53,758 bases of DNA, taken from positions 1 through 53,758 of the forward strand of contig PIYB01000001.1 in the NCBI GenBank assembly GCA_003601835.1, written 5' to 3'. The notes beneath the pieces were generated by a model. It did not search any database and was not told the origin of the DNA. It worked only from the letters and a program-made list of their open reading frames with translations. Positions 17,568 through 25,762 of this stretch are shown here, in pieces. A program made the translations under genes and the position numbers. Numbering within the stretch: position 1 is the stretch's first letter; each line of letters starts with the position of its first letter. The DNA comes from Candidatus Bathyarchaeota archaeon (lineage in GTDB: Archaea; Thermoproteota; Bathyarchaeia; Bathyarchaeales; DTEX01).

Positions 17568-18626
17568 CTACAGGATTCCCTTAGCAACCATAAGTTCAGC
17601 GCTTAAGACTCCTGCTCCCGCTGCTCCTCGGATTGTGTTGTGTCCCAAACACAGGTATTTGACGGTCATGATAGGGTCGCTTCGAACCCGCCCGACAACG
17701 ACGCTCATTCCTTTGCCTGCATTTCTATCGAACCGTGGTTGAGGACGGTCATTCTCTTCTCTGACGATTATGGGCTTCTCCGGCGCAGAAGGCAGGTTGA
17801 GCCTTTGCGGTTCCCCCACGAAGCTTCTGAAGGCTTCTTTGACCTCTTCTATGGTTGGCTTGTTTTCAAGCTCAACGTACACGGCTTCTAAGTGTCCATC
17901 CTTCACATCCACGCGGTTGCAGCTAGCGCTTATCGTCATGTTTGCGGGTTGAATACTGTTGCCGTTGAATGTTCCTAGAATCTTTCTGGTTTCGCTTTCC
18001 ATTTTTTCTTCTTCGTTCGGAATGTACGGTATGACGTTGTCAATTATGTCCAGAGAAGGAACGCCAGGGTAGCCGGCGCCACTCAAAGCCTGCATTGTTG
18101 AGACGATTAGCTGTTTCACCCCGAACCCCATAAGCGCCTTCAGCGTTATTGCCAGCTGAATTGTGCTGCAGTTCGGGTCCGTAGATATGAAGCCGTTCCA
18201 TCCTCGGTTTTTCTTCTGGACAGGTATGATGCCTAGATGCTCCGGGTTCACCTCGGGGATTATCAACGGAATATCTGCATCCATTCTGTGTGCGCTGGCT
18301 TTGCTGACAACTGGGTATTCAGCTGCAAACTCTTCTTCTACTGGTCCAGCGACGCTTCCCGGCAGAGCTGAGAAGACAAGATCTACGTCGGCTGCTTCTT
18401 TCACTTCCTTCACCCGCGTGTTGACCACCGTCATCTCACCGATTTCGTTTGGCATATCGGTTTCAAGCCGCCATCTGCAAGCTTCTCTATATTTCTTGCC
18501 TGCGGAACGTTCTGACGCGGCGAGAACGGTTATTTCGAACCACGGGTGTCCTCGGAGTATCTGGATGAATCTTTGTCCAACCGTTCCTGTTGCGCCTAAT
18601 ATTGCAACTTTACGTCTCAAGTGCAT
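17568..18626 (-). CDS. asd: Aspartate-semialdehyde dehydrogenase, archaeal/fungal type
   Basis: A 352-residue NADP-dependent enzyme reducing aspartyl phosphate to the semialdehyde. The N-terminal nucleotide loop is ILGATGTVGQRFIQIL, the catalytic cysteine is Cys153 in STDPNCSTIQ, and the substrate region includes SGAGYPGVPSLDI and SASCNRVDVKDGHLEAV. Its start overlaps the end of ask by 17 nt, and its end lies close to or within the lysA start region. It sits at the branch to lysine, threonine and methionine. In this operon it feeds DapA. Confidence 0.95.
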   Translation of the reverse strand: MHLRRKVAILGATGTVGQRFIQILRGHPWFEITVLAASERSAGKKYREACRWRLETDMPNEIGEMTVVNTRVKEVKEAADVDLVFSALPGSVAGPVEEEFAAEYPVVSKASAHRMDADIPLIIPEVNPEHLGIIPVQKKNRGWNGFISTDPNCSTIQLAITLKALMGFGVKQLIVSTMQALSGAGYPGVPSLDIIDNVIPYIPNEEEKMESETRKILGTFNGNSIQPANMTISASCNRVDVKDGHLEAVYVELENKPTIEEVKEAFRSFVGEPQRLNLPSAPEKPIIVREENDRPQPRFDRNAGKGMSVVVGRVRSDPIMTVKYLCLGHNTIRGAAGAGVLSAELMVAKGIL

Positions 18627-19788
18627 CCCTCACAACCTTAACCGCATCATCAATCTTCGACTCGTCAACGAAGAAGTTTATCGTGGACTTACTAGTCGTA
18701 GCCTCAACTATATTTATGCCTTTTTCTGCCAAGGCACCTGAAACCTTGGCTATCCAACCAGGGGAATCCACAAAAGCAGGGTTCGTCAGCTCAATCAACC
18801 CAATATGGCTTTTGAGACTCAAGATTTTGCAAACGCCGAGATTGTGCAGGTCGTTCATCAACGCCTTAGGCTTCTCCGACGAGGTGAACACGGTTAACGA
18901 AACTCTTCCCGTGCTGATCCCGTAGATAGGCCTGTTCCCGAAAGATGCGATGATCTTGCTCACGTTCTCGGGATTAATGTCACATACCACGCTGACTGCG
19001 GAAAGACCCTTCTTCTCCGCTATTTCAGAAGAATTCGGGTTGAAAACCCCAACGATTTCCGTTCCTTCCGACACGATGCCGTTTGAGAAACGGACAACCC
19101 TGAGCCTCTGATGGGCAAGCTTGTATCTAAGAGCCTCCGCCTTGATTATCTTCGCTCCGCCGTAAGACATGGCGAACATCTCATGAATATCCAGCTTCTT
19201 AAGCGGCTTGGCTTGGGGAACCATTCTGGGGTCAGCTGACATCACCCCTTCCGTTTCCTTCACGAGCACAACCTCGTCTGCTCCGAGACAGTTTGCAAGG
19301 ATCAACGCTGTTGTGTCGCTTCCCCCTCTTCCAAGCGTAGTTATGTTTCCATGTTTATCTCGTCCAAGAAAACCGCACACAACAACGATTTTCCTGCCGA
19401 GAAGTGGCTTCACGTGACGCCTAACACGTTCACAGGTCTCTGTCATGTCTGGCTTGGCATTTCTGAAGTTGGAATCCGTTATGATGGGCCAGCGTTCATC
19501 ATCCGGGTCGAGGTATACTGCGTCTGCGCCTTGAGCCTTCAGCGCGGAGCAGAAGATTCGGGCGCTGGTTCTTTCACCCATCGAAACTATGTCTGCGTAG
19601 TCTCTGTCGTTTACGTTGCCAACTTGTGACATGACCTCAATCAGACTGTTGGTGGTCCCGGCCATCGCTGACACAACGACAACGATCTCGCTGTACCCGG
19701 ATTCCACAACCATTTCAGCAGCTTTTCTGATCTTTTCTCCTGATTCGAGGTCAGCTCCGCCGAATTTGATAACAGTGCTCCTAGGCAT
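18610..19788 (-). CDS. ask: Aspartate kinase
   Basis: A 392-residue amino-acid kinase that phosphorylates aspartate, the first committed step to lysine. The kinase domain begins VIKFGGADLESG (more often KFGGTSV in the family) and includes VVVVSAMAGTTNSL, FLGRDKHGNITTLGRGGSDTTALILA and VYLDPDDERWPI. Residues from about 260 form two ACT domains (LSAVSVVCDINPENVSKI; IGLIELTNPAFVDSPGWIAKVSGALAEKGINIVEA-type), which usually give feedback control by lysine or threonine. It lies 40 nt downstream of dapB and overlaps asd. Confidence 0.94.
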   Translation of the reverse strand: MPRSTVIKFGGADLESGEKIRKAAEMVVESGYSEIVVVVSAMAGTTNSLIEVMSQVGNVNDRDYADIVSMGERTSARIFCSALKAQGADAVYLDPDDERWPIITDSNFRNAKPDMTETCERVRRHVKPLLGRKIVVVCGFLGRDKHGNITTLGRGGSDTTALILANCLGADEVVLVKETEGVMSADPRMVPQAKPLKKLDIHEMFAMSYGGAKIIKAEALRYKLAHQRLRVVRFSNGIVSEGTEIVGVFNPNSSEIAEKKGLSAVSVVCDINPENVSKIIASFGNRPIYGISTGRVSLTVFTSSEKPKALMNDLHNLGVCKILSLKSHIGLIELTNPAFVDSPGWIAKVSGALAEKGINIVEATTSKSTINFFVDESKIDDAVKVVRDALET

Positions 19789-19828
19789 CGTTTTTCCTCA
19801 CCCTGCTTCTGAAGAAAGGGGCTTGTTC

Positions 19829-20617
19829 TCAGCTTAGCACATCGTCCATGCCGTAGATTCCCGGTTCTGTTTTTCGGCATATCCACTCGGCTGCATATAA
19901 GGCTCCCTGTGCGAAGACGCTTCGAGAAAAGGCGGTGTGTTCAACACGTATCATTTCGTGAGGCCCAGCGATTATGAGGTCATGAACCCCGGGGACGCCT
20001 CCCGTCCTTGCTGATAGAATCTCCAGTTCACCGGGTTTTCTCGGGTTTATTCCTTCTCTTCCGTGAACAACCGTTGAGTATCCTCTTGCCTCTGAGACGA
20101 GCGCGCCGAGCTTCTTAGCTGTTCCGCTGGGAGCATCTTTTTTGCCCGTGTGGTGGACCTCAACTATGCTGAAGTCGTAGTCCGAAGGCAGCCGCGCCAA
20201 CGTTTGAACAAGCTGAAACACGATGTTAACCCCAATCGCATAGTTCGGTGAAAAAACGGCTGGAACCTTTTCAGCCACACCGCTTCTGAGCTTCCGCATC
20301 TGCTCTTCGCTAAGCCCAGTTGTTCCCATAACTATCCGCTTGCCCAGAGCAGCCACCCGGGGAAGGTTTGACACCTCTGCTTCAGGCGTCGCGAACGAGA
20401 TATAAACATCAGCATCTCTTACAGCCTCTTCCAAACGGGAAGAATCAACTATCTCAACATCTGAGGGACATATTCCCGCCTCGCTGAGGGTTTTTCCGAT
20501 ATCCGGATGTCCTTTCGCCTCGACCGCTCCGACAATCGTAAACCCGCGTGCAGCAGCCTCCCTCAGAAGGATGCGTCCCATTCTGCCAGCTGCGCCTGCT
20601 ACGCATATTTTAACCAT
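19829..20617 (-). CDS. dapB: 4-hydroxy-tetrahydrodipicolinate reductase
   Basis: A 262-residue NAD(P)H-dependent reductase converting HTPA to tetrahydrodipicolinate. The N-terminal Rossmann loop is GAAGRMGR at 8-15, then VYISFATPEA, MGTTGLSEEQ and the substrate-binding EVHHTGKKDAPSGTAKKLG at about 153-171, with the catalytic His-His-Lys. The ATG at 20617 gives a normal N terminus and overlaps the dapA end by eight bases. A longer frame starting 14 codons upstream is only dapA read in another frame. Confidence 0.95.
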   Translation of the reverse strand: MVKICVAGAAGRMGRILLREAAARGFTIVGAVEAKGHPDIGKTLSEAGICPSDVEIVDSSRLEEAVRDADVYISFATPEAEVSNLPRVAALGKRIVMGTTGLSEEQMRKLRSGVAEKVPAVFSPNYAIGVNIVFQLVQTLARLPSDYDFSIVEVHHTGKKDAPSGTAKKLGALVSEARGYSTVVHGREGINPRKPGELEILSARTGGVPGVHDLIIAGPHEMIRVEHTAFSRSVFAQGALYAAEWICRKTEPGIYGMDDVLS

Positions 20618-21647
20618 AAGAAAGTCCCCGCCAGCTATTTTCGTTGTAAAGCCTTTCACCTAAGTCAACGTCGAAAAAGGATTCTATGGGCTCAAGTATC
20701 TCAGGAGTCTTCTCATAGACGGTTCTCGCCACCTTCAACACTTTCTGCAAGCCTTTCTCCGTCATCTTCCCCAAAGGCCGTCTGCAAGGACCAGAAGGCA
20801 TGCCTAGAATGTTCATAAGAGTCTTGTAAGGTAACGGGTTCCTCGCCTTGCACAAGGCAGGACCGTACGGTGTGGCCTCCTCAGTTTTAACGGTGACCAT
20901 GCTGAACAACGGTTTCAGCGACTCGTAGAGTTTTTTGCATTCTTCACTTTTACCTTCAAGAGCTGCCTCCACAAATCTCTGAACGGCGCCGGGTGCAACG
21001 TTTGAGGCTACTGAGACCACTCCGCTTGCAGCAATTTCCGGGTCCGTCATCATCACGTACGTTTTGTCATCGTCACCTGAAAGGATGTCGAAGTCTTCTC
21101 CGCACAGCCTTCGCGTGAGCTTCATGTTATCTAGGCTTCCTGTTGCTTCCTTGACCGCTCTCACGTTTTCGAATTTTGAATGAAGAACAGCAAGGTCTTG
21201 CGGCAACAGCTGGGTTCCGCTTCTACCCGGGATGACGTATGGAATTATCTGAACTTCGGGGAACTGTTGAGCTATGGGCTCGACGTATTCCTTTCTAATC
21301 TCAAGGGAACTGGGACCATTATAATAGGGGTCCACAAGCAGGACACATTCTACGCCACGCTCTGAAACTTCTTGAGTGGCCTCAATTGATTCCTCCGTGT
21401 TGTTGCTTCCAGTTCCGCCGATTGTAAGCGCCTTTCCCCCTACGTAGTCATAGACCTTTTCTATTACCTCTATGTGTTCCCCCCAGCTGAGGGTTGGACT
21501 TTCACCCGTTGTCCCAACTGCAAGTATGCCGCTTACACCTTGTTCAATCTGAAACTCGACTAGGCTTTTCAGTCCTTCATAGTCGACTTCACGGTTTTCT
21601 TTCATAGGTGTTACCGTAGCCGTGTAACATCCACTGAATTTGCGCAT
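20610..21647 (-). CDS. dapA: 4-hydroxy-tetrahydrodipicolinate synthase (DHDPS/NAL family)
   Basis: A 345-residue class I aldolase-fold enzyme condensing pyruvate with aspartate semialdehyde. It shows AVGTTGESPTLS at about 43-54, DPYYNGPS, the active-site Tyr137 in PYVIPGRSGTQ, and the Schiff-base Lys166 in VRAVKEATGS. It is about 50 residues longer than the bacterial norm, with a C-terminal tail (GERLYNENSWRGLSYG). Operon context with dapB, ask, asd and lysA makes the DHDPS role strong, although the fold alone cannot exclude other aldolases. It is the first gene of the operon; a TATA box and palindrome lie upstream. Confidence 0.92.
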   Translation of the reverse strand: MRKFSGCYTATVTPMKENREVDYEGLKSLVEFQIEQGVSGILAVGTTGESPTLSWGEHIEVIEKVYDYVGGKALTIGGTGSNNTEESIEATQEVSERGVECVLLVDPYYNGPSSLEIRKEYVEPIAQQFPEVQIIPYVIPGRSGTQLLPQDLAVLHSKFENVRAVKEATGSLDNMKLTRRLCGEDFDILSGDDDKTYVMMTDPEIAASGVVSVASNVAPGAVQRFVEAALEGKSEECKKLYESLKPLFSMVTVKTEEATPYGPALCKARNPLPYKTLMNILGMPSGPCRRPLGKMTEKGLQKVLKVARTVYEKTPEILEPIESFFDVDLGERLYNENSWRGLSYG

Positions 21648-21686
21648 TCAACGTCACCTTGTCAACGTGTGATGTTCAGAAGCCGG

Positions 21687-21694
21687 ATATTTAT
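21687..21694 (-). promoter_or_regulatory. TATA box of the lysine operon
   Basis: On the minus strand this reads ATAAATAT, about 40 nt before the dapA start, leaving a short leader of roughly 13 nt after the expected transcription start. It is the strongest TATA-like element in the gap. Confidence 0.55.
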
Positions 21695-21709
21695 GTTTTT
21701 CGTCCTTCA

Positions 21710-21726
21710 TTTACGAAAATCGTAAA
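21710..21726. promoter_or_regulatory. Palindromic operator candidate upstream of dapA
   Basis: TTTACGA-AAA-TCGTAAA, perfect 7-base arms with a 3-base spacer, lies about 15 nt upstream of the dapA TATA box. Its inner nine bases, CGATTTTCG on the minus strand, recur in the palindrome upstream of the Lrp-family gene at 24008-24020. A site upstream of TATA fits either activation or repression by an Lrp-type protein. Confidence 0.55.
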
Positions 21727-21827
21727 AAATTCATGGCCATACCGAATAAAGATCCATGACGATAAAAAAGAGGAAGAAAGATTCCAGAAGACGAAAGCTC
21801 AGCGGCAGCCTCGTGCATCAACAGTTT

Positions 21828-23063
21828 TTAACGAGGTCTGTTCATTCTGACAAAAACCATGTCTTGCACAGGGACCGATGCGCATTCCAGCTCCAAAACT
21901 GATATCGGGTTGTCCGGAGCCTCCTCAGGTAATCCGCTGAATTTCACTCGGAACTCATCTTGTTCGTAGTCCACTGGTTCCCCTTTGGGCAGAAGCTTTG
22001 CAGAGAGCACCTTTGTCCGCAACCCACCGATTGCCCATTCCTGACCCGGCCAGAAGTAAACGTGAACATACAGCGTGTTACCTTTGCGAGTGAAGTTAGC
22101 GAAGGCGGAACGTTTCACGTTGCATCGTTCAGCGCCGTAGATTGTGTGACCGTACTTGTCCATCCATCCGCCTATCGTGTTCAGAATGCGAACGGATTCT
22201 TCAGGTACTGAACCGTCCGGTTTAGGTCCTATGTTAAGAAGGTAGTTGCCTCCGTCCCGGGCGCAGGTGATGAGGTTTCGAAGGATACGTTTCGGCGTCT
22301 TCCACGCATCGTCAGCCTTATGGTATCCCCAGCTGTCGTTCATGGTCATGCAAGCTTCCCATGCACGTCCTTCAGGCTCACCTCTCACGTGTTGTTCCGG
22401 CGTGCTGAAATCTTCAGGAAGCCCTGTTCTGTTGTTTATGATGATGTCCGGCTGCAGCTCCCGAACCATTCGATTCATCTCTGCAGCTTCCCATTGTTCA
22501 GGGGTAAGCGGCCAGTTCACATCGTACCAAAGTATGTCTATTTTACCGTAGTTCGTCATCAGTTCCCTGACTTGACCGTGAATGTACTTGACGAACCGTT
22601 TCCGGGCGGCTTCATCCTTTGCACATTTTGCCCCGTCAGGATGATGCCAGTCCATCAGAGAATAGTAGAAGCCTATTCGGAGGCCTTGTTCTCTGGCGGC
22701 GTTAACATATTCTGCTACCAAGTCTCGTCCACAGGCTTGTTTCGAAGCGCAGTAGTCTGTTAGCTTCGTGTCGAACAGGCAGAATCCTTCGTGGTGTTTA
22801 GTCGTCATCACCATATATTTCATGCCGGCGCGTTTTGCCAGTTTAGCCCAGTCCCTAGCAGCGTTCGGTTTAGGGTTGAATTTTTTTGCGAGTTTTTCGT
22901 ATTCGGCAACGGGGATGCCTTCGTTCTCCATCGCCCATTCGTGTCGCCCAATAAGACTGTAGAGTCCCCAGTGAATGAACATCCCGAATTTGGCTTGATG
23001 CCACCATTTCATCCTTCGGATTCTGTCTTTCTCCTCGGGAGTGAGAACCTTGTTTTCAGCCAA
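21828..23063 (-). CDS. Alpha-L-fucosidase, GH29
   Basis: A 411-residue retaining glycosidase removing L-fucose. Family marks are WWHQAKFGMFIHWGLYS at about 20-36, KYMVMTTKHHEGFCLFDT, GLRIGFYYSLMDWHHPD, the probable nucleophile Asp181 in KIDILWYDVNW, and NLLTCARDGGNYLLNIGPKPDG-type sequence (NLITCARDGG here). A short C-terminal beta domain follows. No signal peptide, so intracellular. The start is TTG, with a TATA element (CCGGTATAAAC, minus strand, about 23087-23097) placed for a leaderless or nearly leaderless transcript. It may work with the GH78 rhamnosidase on deoxysugar-rich glycans. Confidence 0.92.
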   Translation of the reverse strand: MAENKVLTPEEKDRIRRMKWWHQAKFGMFIHWGLYSLIGRHEWAMENEGIPVAEYEKLAKKFNPKPNAARDWAKLAKRAGMKYMVMTTKHHEGFCLFDTKLTDYCASKQACGRDLVAEYVNAAREQGLRIGFYYSLMDWHHPDGAKCAKDEAARKRFVKYIHGQVRELMTNYGKIDILWYDVNWPLTPEQWEAAEMNRMVRELQPDIIINNRTGLPEDFSTPEQHVRGEPEGRAWEACMTMNDSWGYHKADDAWKTPKRILRNLITCARDGGNYLLNIGPKPDGSVPEESVRILNTIGGWMDKYGHTIYGAERCNVKRSAFANFTRKGNTLYVHVYFWPGQEWAIGGLRTKVLSAKLLPKGEPVDYEQDEFRVKFSGLPEEAPDNPISVLELECASVPVQDMVFVRMNRPR

Positions 23064-23265
23064 ACTGTTCAGTCTCTTTTCTAGATGTTTATACCGGTTT
23101 AGCTAATGCTTGAAGATGGATATAATTATATTCAGGCATCCCTGTGCAGAACGCTTAAACAAGATTCATTTTTAGCTGAGGAACAAAACATGTTTCTGAT
23201 ACTGGTGGAAAAATGCGACAAAAAGTTCGAACCGCCCGTTCGCTAGGCTTTAATAACCAATCACT

Positions 23266-23403
23266 GTGTCTATTGAACAAGCAAAGGAGAAGCTGGGGCT
23301 AGGTATGGCTAAGGCTATCAAGGAAATCGGGGTCAACGCGGAAATGCTGGCGGGTCTCCTTAAGAAGCTCTACAAGGAAAAGAAGAAACTAACTAGTTAC
23401 TAA
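23266..23403 (+). CDS. Small helical protein (45 aa), unknown
   Basis: A short frame beginning GTG encodes VSIEQAKEKLGLGMAKAIKE, then IGVNAEMLAGLLKKLYKEKKK and LTSY. The pattern is strongly amphipathic and helical with a lysine-rich C terminus and normal coding bias. A TATA-like CTTTAATAA lies about 20 nt upstream, so the transcript may be leaderless. It has no recognised family. Either a DNA/RNA-associated peptide or a small regulatory protein would fit, but nothing proves it. Its support is the codon pattern and the promoter. Confidence 0.45.
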   Translation: MSIEQAKEKLGLGMAKAIKEIGVNAEMLAGLLKKLYKEKKKLTSY

Positions 23404-23663
23404 AGTGAACCGTTTTCTCCGTTTTTCGTGAACCGCCGTTTAATTAGCTACGTTTCCCCCGCCTGTTTAAGCTGACCGAGAAAACCGGTTTCGCCCGTTC
23501 TTTAGATTTCATTCAACACGGATTAACAAATGGCTCACTGGTCTTCATTGTGCGGACGGCGTTCTCGATTTTAGTTTGAATCATTTCACGTGGCAATGCA
23601 ACACCGTAGGAAACCTCTTTTTATTGAATGCGCTATAGACAATCCTGTAAAGGGTGTCAAGTA

Positions 23664-23960
23664 ATGCCTAAGAGTGGAATGGAGGTTAGTGAAAAAGGGT
23701 TCGTAAATTTTGCGGTGTCAAGCGCTTCATTTCCGTATTTTCTAACAGACCAGCAAGCGAAGCTTATGTATAAATCGTTTAAAAAGAAAGGATGGACTCT
23801 TGTTGACGCGGAGAAGTTCAGGAAAATCCGGGAGATGGTCAACAAGATTCCGAAGCCGTACTATTCCATTTTGTTCTCTCTTGAACCTTGGCGGGATGTT
23901 GTTGTTAAACACGTCAAAGAGCTCAAAAAACTCTTGAATAGTGATGAACAACAAACGTGA
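23664..23960 (+). CDS. Hypothetical protein (98 aa)
   Basis: Not recognised. From the ATG at 23664 the protein reads MPKSGMEVSEKGFVNFAVSS, then YFLTDQQAKLMYKSFKKKGW and a helical C-terminal half (KPYYSILFSLEPWRDVVVKHVKELKKLL). It is small, soluble and basic. An in-frame ATG 36 bases upstream overlaps the promoter (TTTTTATTG, about 23616-23625), so the later ATG fits better, with AGGGTGT as a possible ribosome site. It precedes the Lrp regulator, but the 98-nt gap carries a separate promoter for that gene. Confidence 0.6.
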   Translation: MPKSGMEVSEKGFVNFAVSSASFPYFLTDQQAKLMYKSFKKKGWTLVDAEKFRKIREMVNKIPKPYYSILFSLEPWRDVVVKHVKELKKLLNSDEQQT

Positions 23961-24007
23961 TGTTGTCGTTTAAGTTGAAGAATCTGGCAGAACGATGGCT
24001 GCGCAGC

Positions 24008-24020
24008 TGCGATTTTCGCA
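24008..24020. promoter_or_regulatory. Palindromic operator candidate upstream of the Lrp-family gene
   Basis: TGCGA-TTT-TCGCA is a perfect 13-base inverted repeat. It lies 7 nt upstream of the TATA element TTTTATTT (24028-24035) and 38 nt before the ATG. Its core CGATTTTCG is identical to the core of the dapA palindrome. This is consistent with autoregulation by the Lrp protein. Confidence 0.55.
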
Positions 24021-24027
24021 AAAAAGC

Positions 24028-24035
24028 TTTTATTT
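24028..24035 (+). promoter_or_regulatory. TATA box of the Lrp-family gene
   Basis: TTTTATTT starts 31 nt before the ATG at 24059, which places transcription start at or within a few bases of the start codon (leaderless). Confidence 0.55.
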
Positions 24036-24058
24036 TTCGTAGAGCTTAGTCTGCAACC

Positions 24059-24451
24059 ATGGATGAAATTGACCTAAAGATTCTCAAGATTCTTAAACAA
24101 AACTCGCGGGCAAAATACGTAAGGATCGCTGAGTCCGTGGGCTTAACTGAAGGAGCGGTAAGAAGAAGAATAAGGGCGCTTACTGCAACCGGCATAATCA
24201 AGCGTTTCACCGTTGAAACTGCCGCCGAGTTTGAAGGCATAGTTCTTGTGGAAACCATGCCGACGACAACCAAGAACATAACATCAACAATTGAGAAGAT
24301 AGCGACACGGGTCTTCGAGGTTTCAGGAGACTATGATGTCGCCGCTTTGATTCAAGCTTTTACGATGGACGAGCTGAACAGGAAGATAGATGAGATCCGG
24401 AAGCTCCCAGGAGTCCAAAACACAAATACTCTGATAAAACTCACAGACTAA
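24059..24451 (+). CDS. Lrp/AsnC-family transcriptional regulator
   Basis: A 130-residue regulator. Residues 1 to about 60 are the AsnC-type helix-turn-helix (IDLKILKILKQNSRAKYVRIAESVGL, then EGAVRRRIRALTATGIIKRF). The rest is the RAM/ligand-binding domain (VLVETMPTTTKNITSTIEKI, FEVSGDYDVAALIQAFTMDELNRKIDEIRKLPGV). It resembles the LysM-type archaeal Lrp proteins that respond to lysine. A palindrome in its own promoter matches one before the dap operon 2.4 kb away, so control of lysine genes and of itself is the leading inference. The ligand is not proven. It converges with the tyrA gene. Confidence 0.92.
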   Translation: MDEIDLKILKILKQNSRAKYVRIAESVGLTEGAVRRRIRALTATGIIKRFTVETAAEFEGIVLVETMPTTTKNITSTIEKIATRVFEVSGDYDVAALIQAFTMDELNRKIDEIRKLPGVQNTNTLIKLTD

Positions 24452-24479
24452 ACGCGAACGCAGCCAGTCACAAATCTTT

Positions 24480-25346
24480 TTATCTTTGAAGGGCTTTCAA
24501 CGCCCGGTACATTTTTTCGTAGGCGCTTGCGAAGGCGCTGTCTTTCAGCAGCAAGCTTCGTGTGTCAGCGTACATCTGGGCGAAACGTTTCGCGTCCTTT
24601 TTTGAGATGTGCTGCATTAACGTCTTAGCTCTGGAGAGAAATTTTTCTAGGTACTGTGTTGTGTATTCGTTGCTCATCTGTATCGAAGCGTACAGCTCAG
24701 GGTTTTCCGTCATAACTCCTTCGCAGAGAATCAGCTGCAAAGCGAAGGTTGTACCGCCAAGCTTTTTGAGGGTTTCAAGGTTTTCTTCACCTATCACCGA
24801 GCCGAAGGCAATGTTCAAGAAGTGAGGCAGTGAAAGCGTTAACGCCATAGCCCGGTCATGTTCCTCCGCTTCGACAACAATCAGATCAGCACCCGGGAAA
24901 AAAGTCTCAGCCAACTGAAGCTCAGATGATGGATCAGAAATCGGGATCAAAGCTACCTTCTCGTTTACTGTTCCTTCTGCACCTGGACCGAAAAGCGGAT
25001 GAACAGAAACTGTTTTCACTCCTCGCTGCGCAATTTTTTCCAAGACTGGAACCACACGTGACTTAAGCGAAGATATTTCCATTATCACGGCTGAACGGTT
25101 GATGTGGGACGCTATTTCCATTAGAACCTTCGGTGTAACCTCGATGGGTGTTGACACCACAATTAGCTCTGCCCCTTGCACGGCGTCAACATTGCTTTTG
25201 GCAGGATTGACTCCCATAACCCTTGCCGCAGCTTCTGCTTCATCAAGGTTAATGTCTGATATTGTTACTTCGTGTCCTTGATTTAGGAAATGGGTTGCAA
25301 GCCATCTTCCCATCCTTCCCGCCCCGCCTATTATGGACACTTTCAA
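24480..25346 (-). CDS. tyrA: Prephenate dehydrogenase
   Basis: A 288-residue NAD(P)-dependent enzyme of tyrosine synthesis. The Rossmann loop is IIGGAGRMGRWLA near residues 4-16, followed by ELIVVSTPIEVTPKVL, MEISSLKSRVVPVL, VSVHPLFGPGAEGT (the HPxxGP motif that contacts prephenate) and a helical C-terminal dimer domain. No chorismate mutase or ACT domain is fused. The mutase is the next gene upstream, 29 nt away on the same strand. Some archaeal relatives act on arogenate, and this cannot be told apart here. Confidence 0.9.
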   Translation of the reverse strand: MKVSIIGGAGRMGRWLATHFLNQGHEVTISDINLDEAEAAARVMGVNPAKSNVDAVQGAELIVVSTPIEVTPKVLMEIASHINRSAVIMEISSLKSRVVPVLEKIAQRGVKTVSVHPLFGPGAEGTVNEKVALIPISDPSSELQLAETFFPGADLIVVEAEEHDRAMALTLSLPHFLNIAFGSVIGEENLETLKKLGGTTFALQLILCEGVMTENPELYASIQMSNEYTTQYLEKFLSRAKTLMQHISKKDAKRFAQMYADTRSLLLKDSAFASAYEKMYRALKALQR

Positions 25347-25375
25347 CGATGAATCCCCCTAACACTTGTGTAGCT

Positions 25376-25699
25376 TCAAGTTTTTTGCTTAAGCATCTCG
25401 TGCTGAACTCGTTTGGATTCTTCAAGGAGAACTTGGAGAAGCTTAGAACCAAAATCTTTGTCAATTGCTTCCTTCTCGCACAGTTCAAGAATCTTACTTT
25501 CGAGCTTTTCTTCGACTTTCACGTTTGTTACAGGAAGATTTTCTTCAGCCTTAATTTTAGCAATCTGTTTCGCCAGTCGAAGCCTTTCTCCGCACAACCT
25601 AAAGATTTCCATGGTCACTTCCTCAATTTTCCTTCGCAGCTCTTCCAAACTGGGCTCGTTGTTCAAAAGCTGATCCTCCAGCAAACCGTAGAAACGCAC
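25376..25699 (-). CDS. Chorismate mutase, AroQ type
   Basis: A 107-residue all-helical AroQ-fold enzyme converting chorismate to prephenate. The sequence has the family pattern SLEELRRKIEEVTMEIFRL, then ERLRLAKQIAKIKAEENLPV, and a C-terminal helix. Active-site Arg/Lys residues (RRK, R in ERLRLAKQIAKIK) are present. The start is GTG 23 nt from a TATA element (CTTTTATAAG, minus strand, 25722-25731), so the message is nearly leaderless. It forms an operon with tyrA, giving two consecutive steps to tyrosine. Confidence 0.88.
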   Translation of the reverse strand: MRFYGLLEDQLLNNEPSLEELRRKIEEVTMEIFRLCGERLRLAKQIAKIKAEENLPVTNVKVEEKLESKILELCEKEAIDKDFGSKLLQVLLEESKRVQHEMLKQKT

Positions 25700-25721
25700 C
25701 GAAGTAGTATGCTGTTGTTAT

Positions 25722-25731
25722 CTTATAAAAG
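25722..25731 (-). promoter_or_regulatory. TATA box of the chorismate mutase-tyrA operon
   Basis: CTTTTATAAG on the minus strand, 23 nt before the GTG start. This spacing is that of a leaderless archaeal transcript. Confidence 0.55.
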
Positions 25732-25762
25732 TGAGATTTTGTTTTCCAAAAAACGTGCAGCC

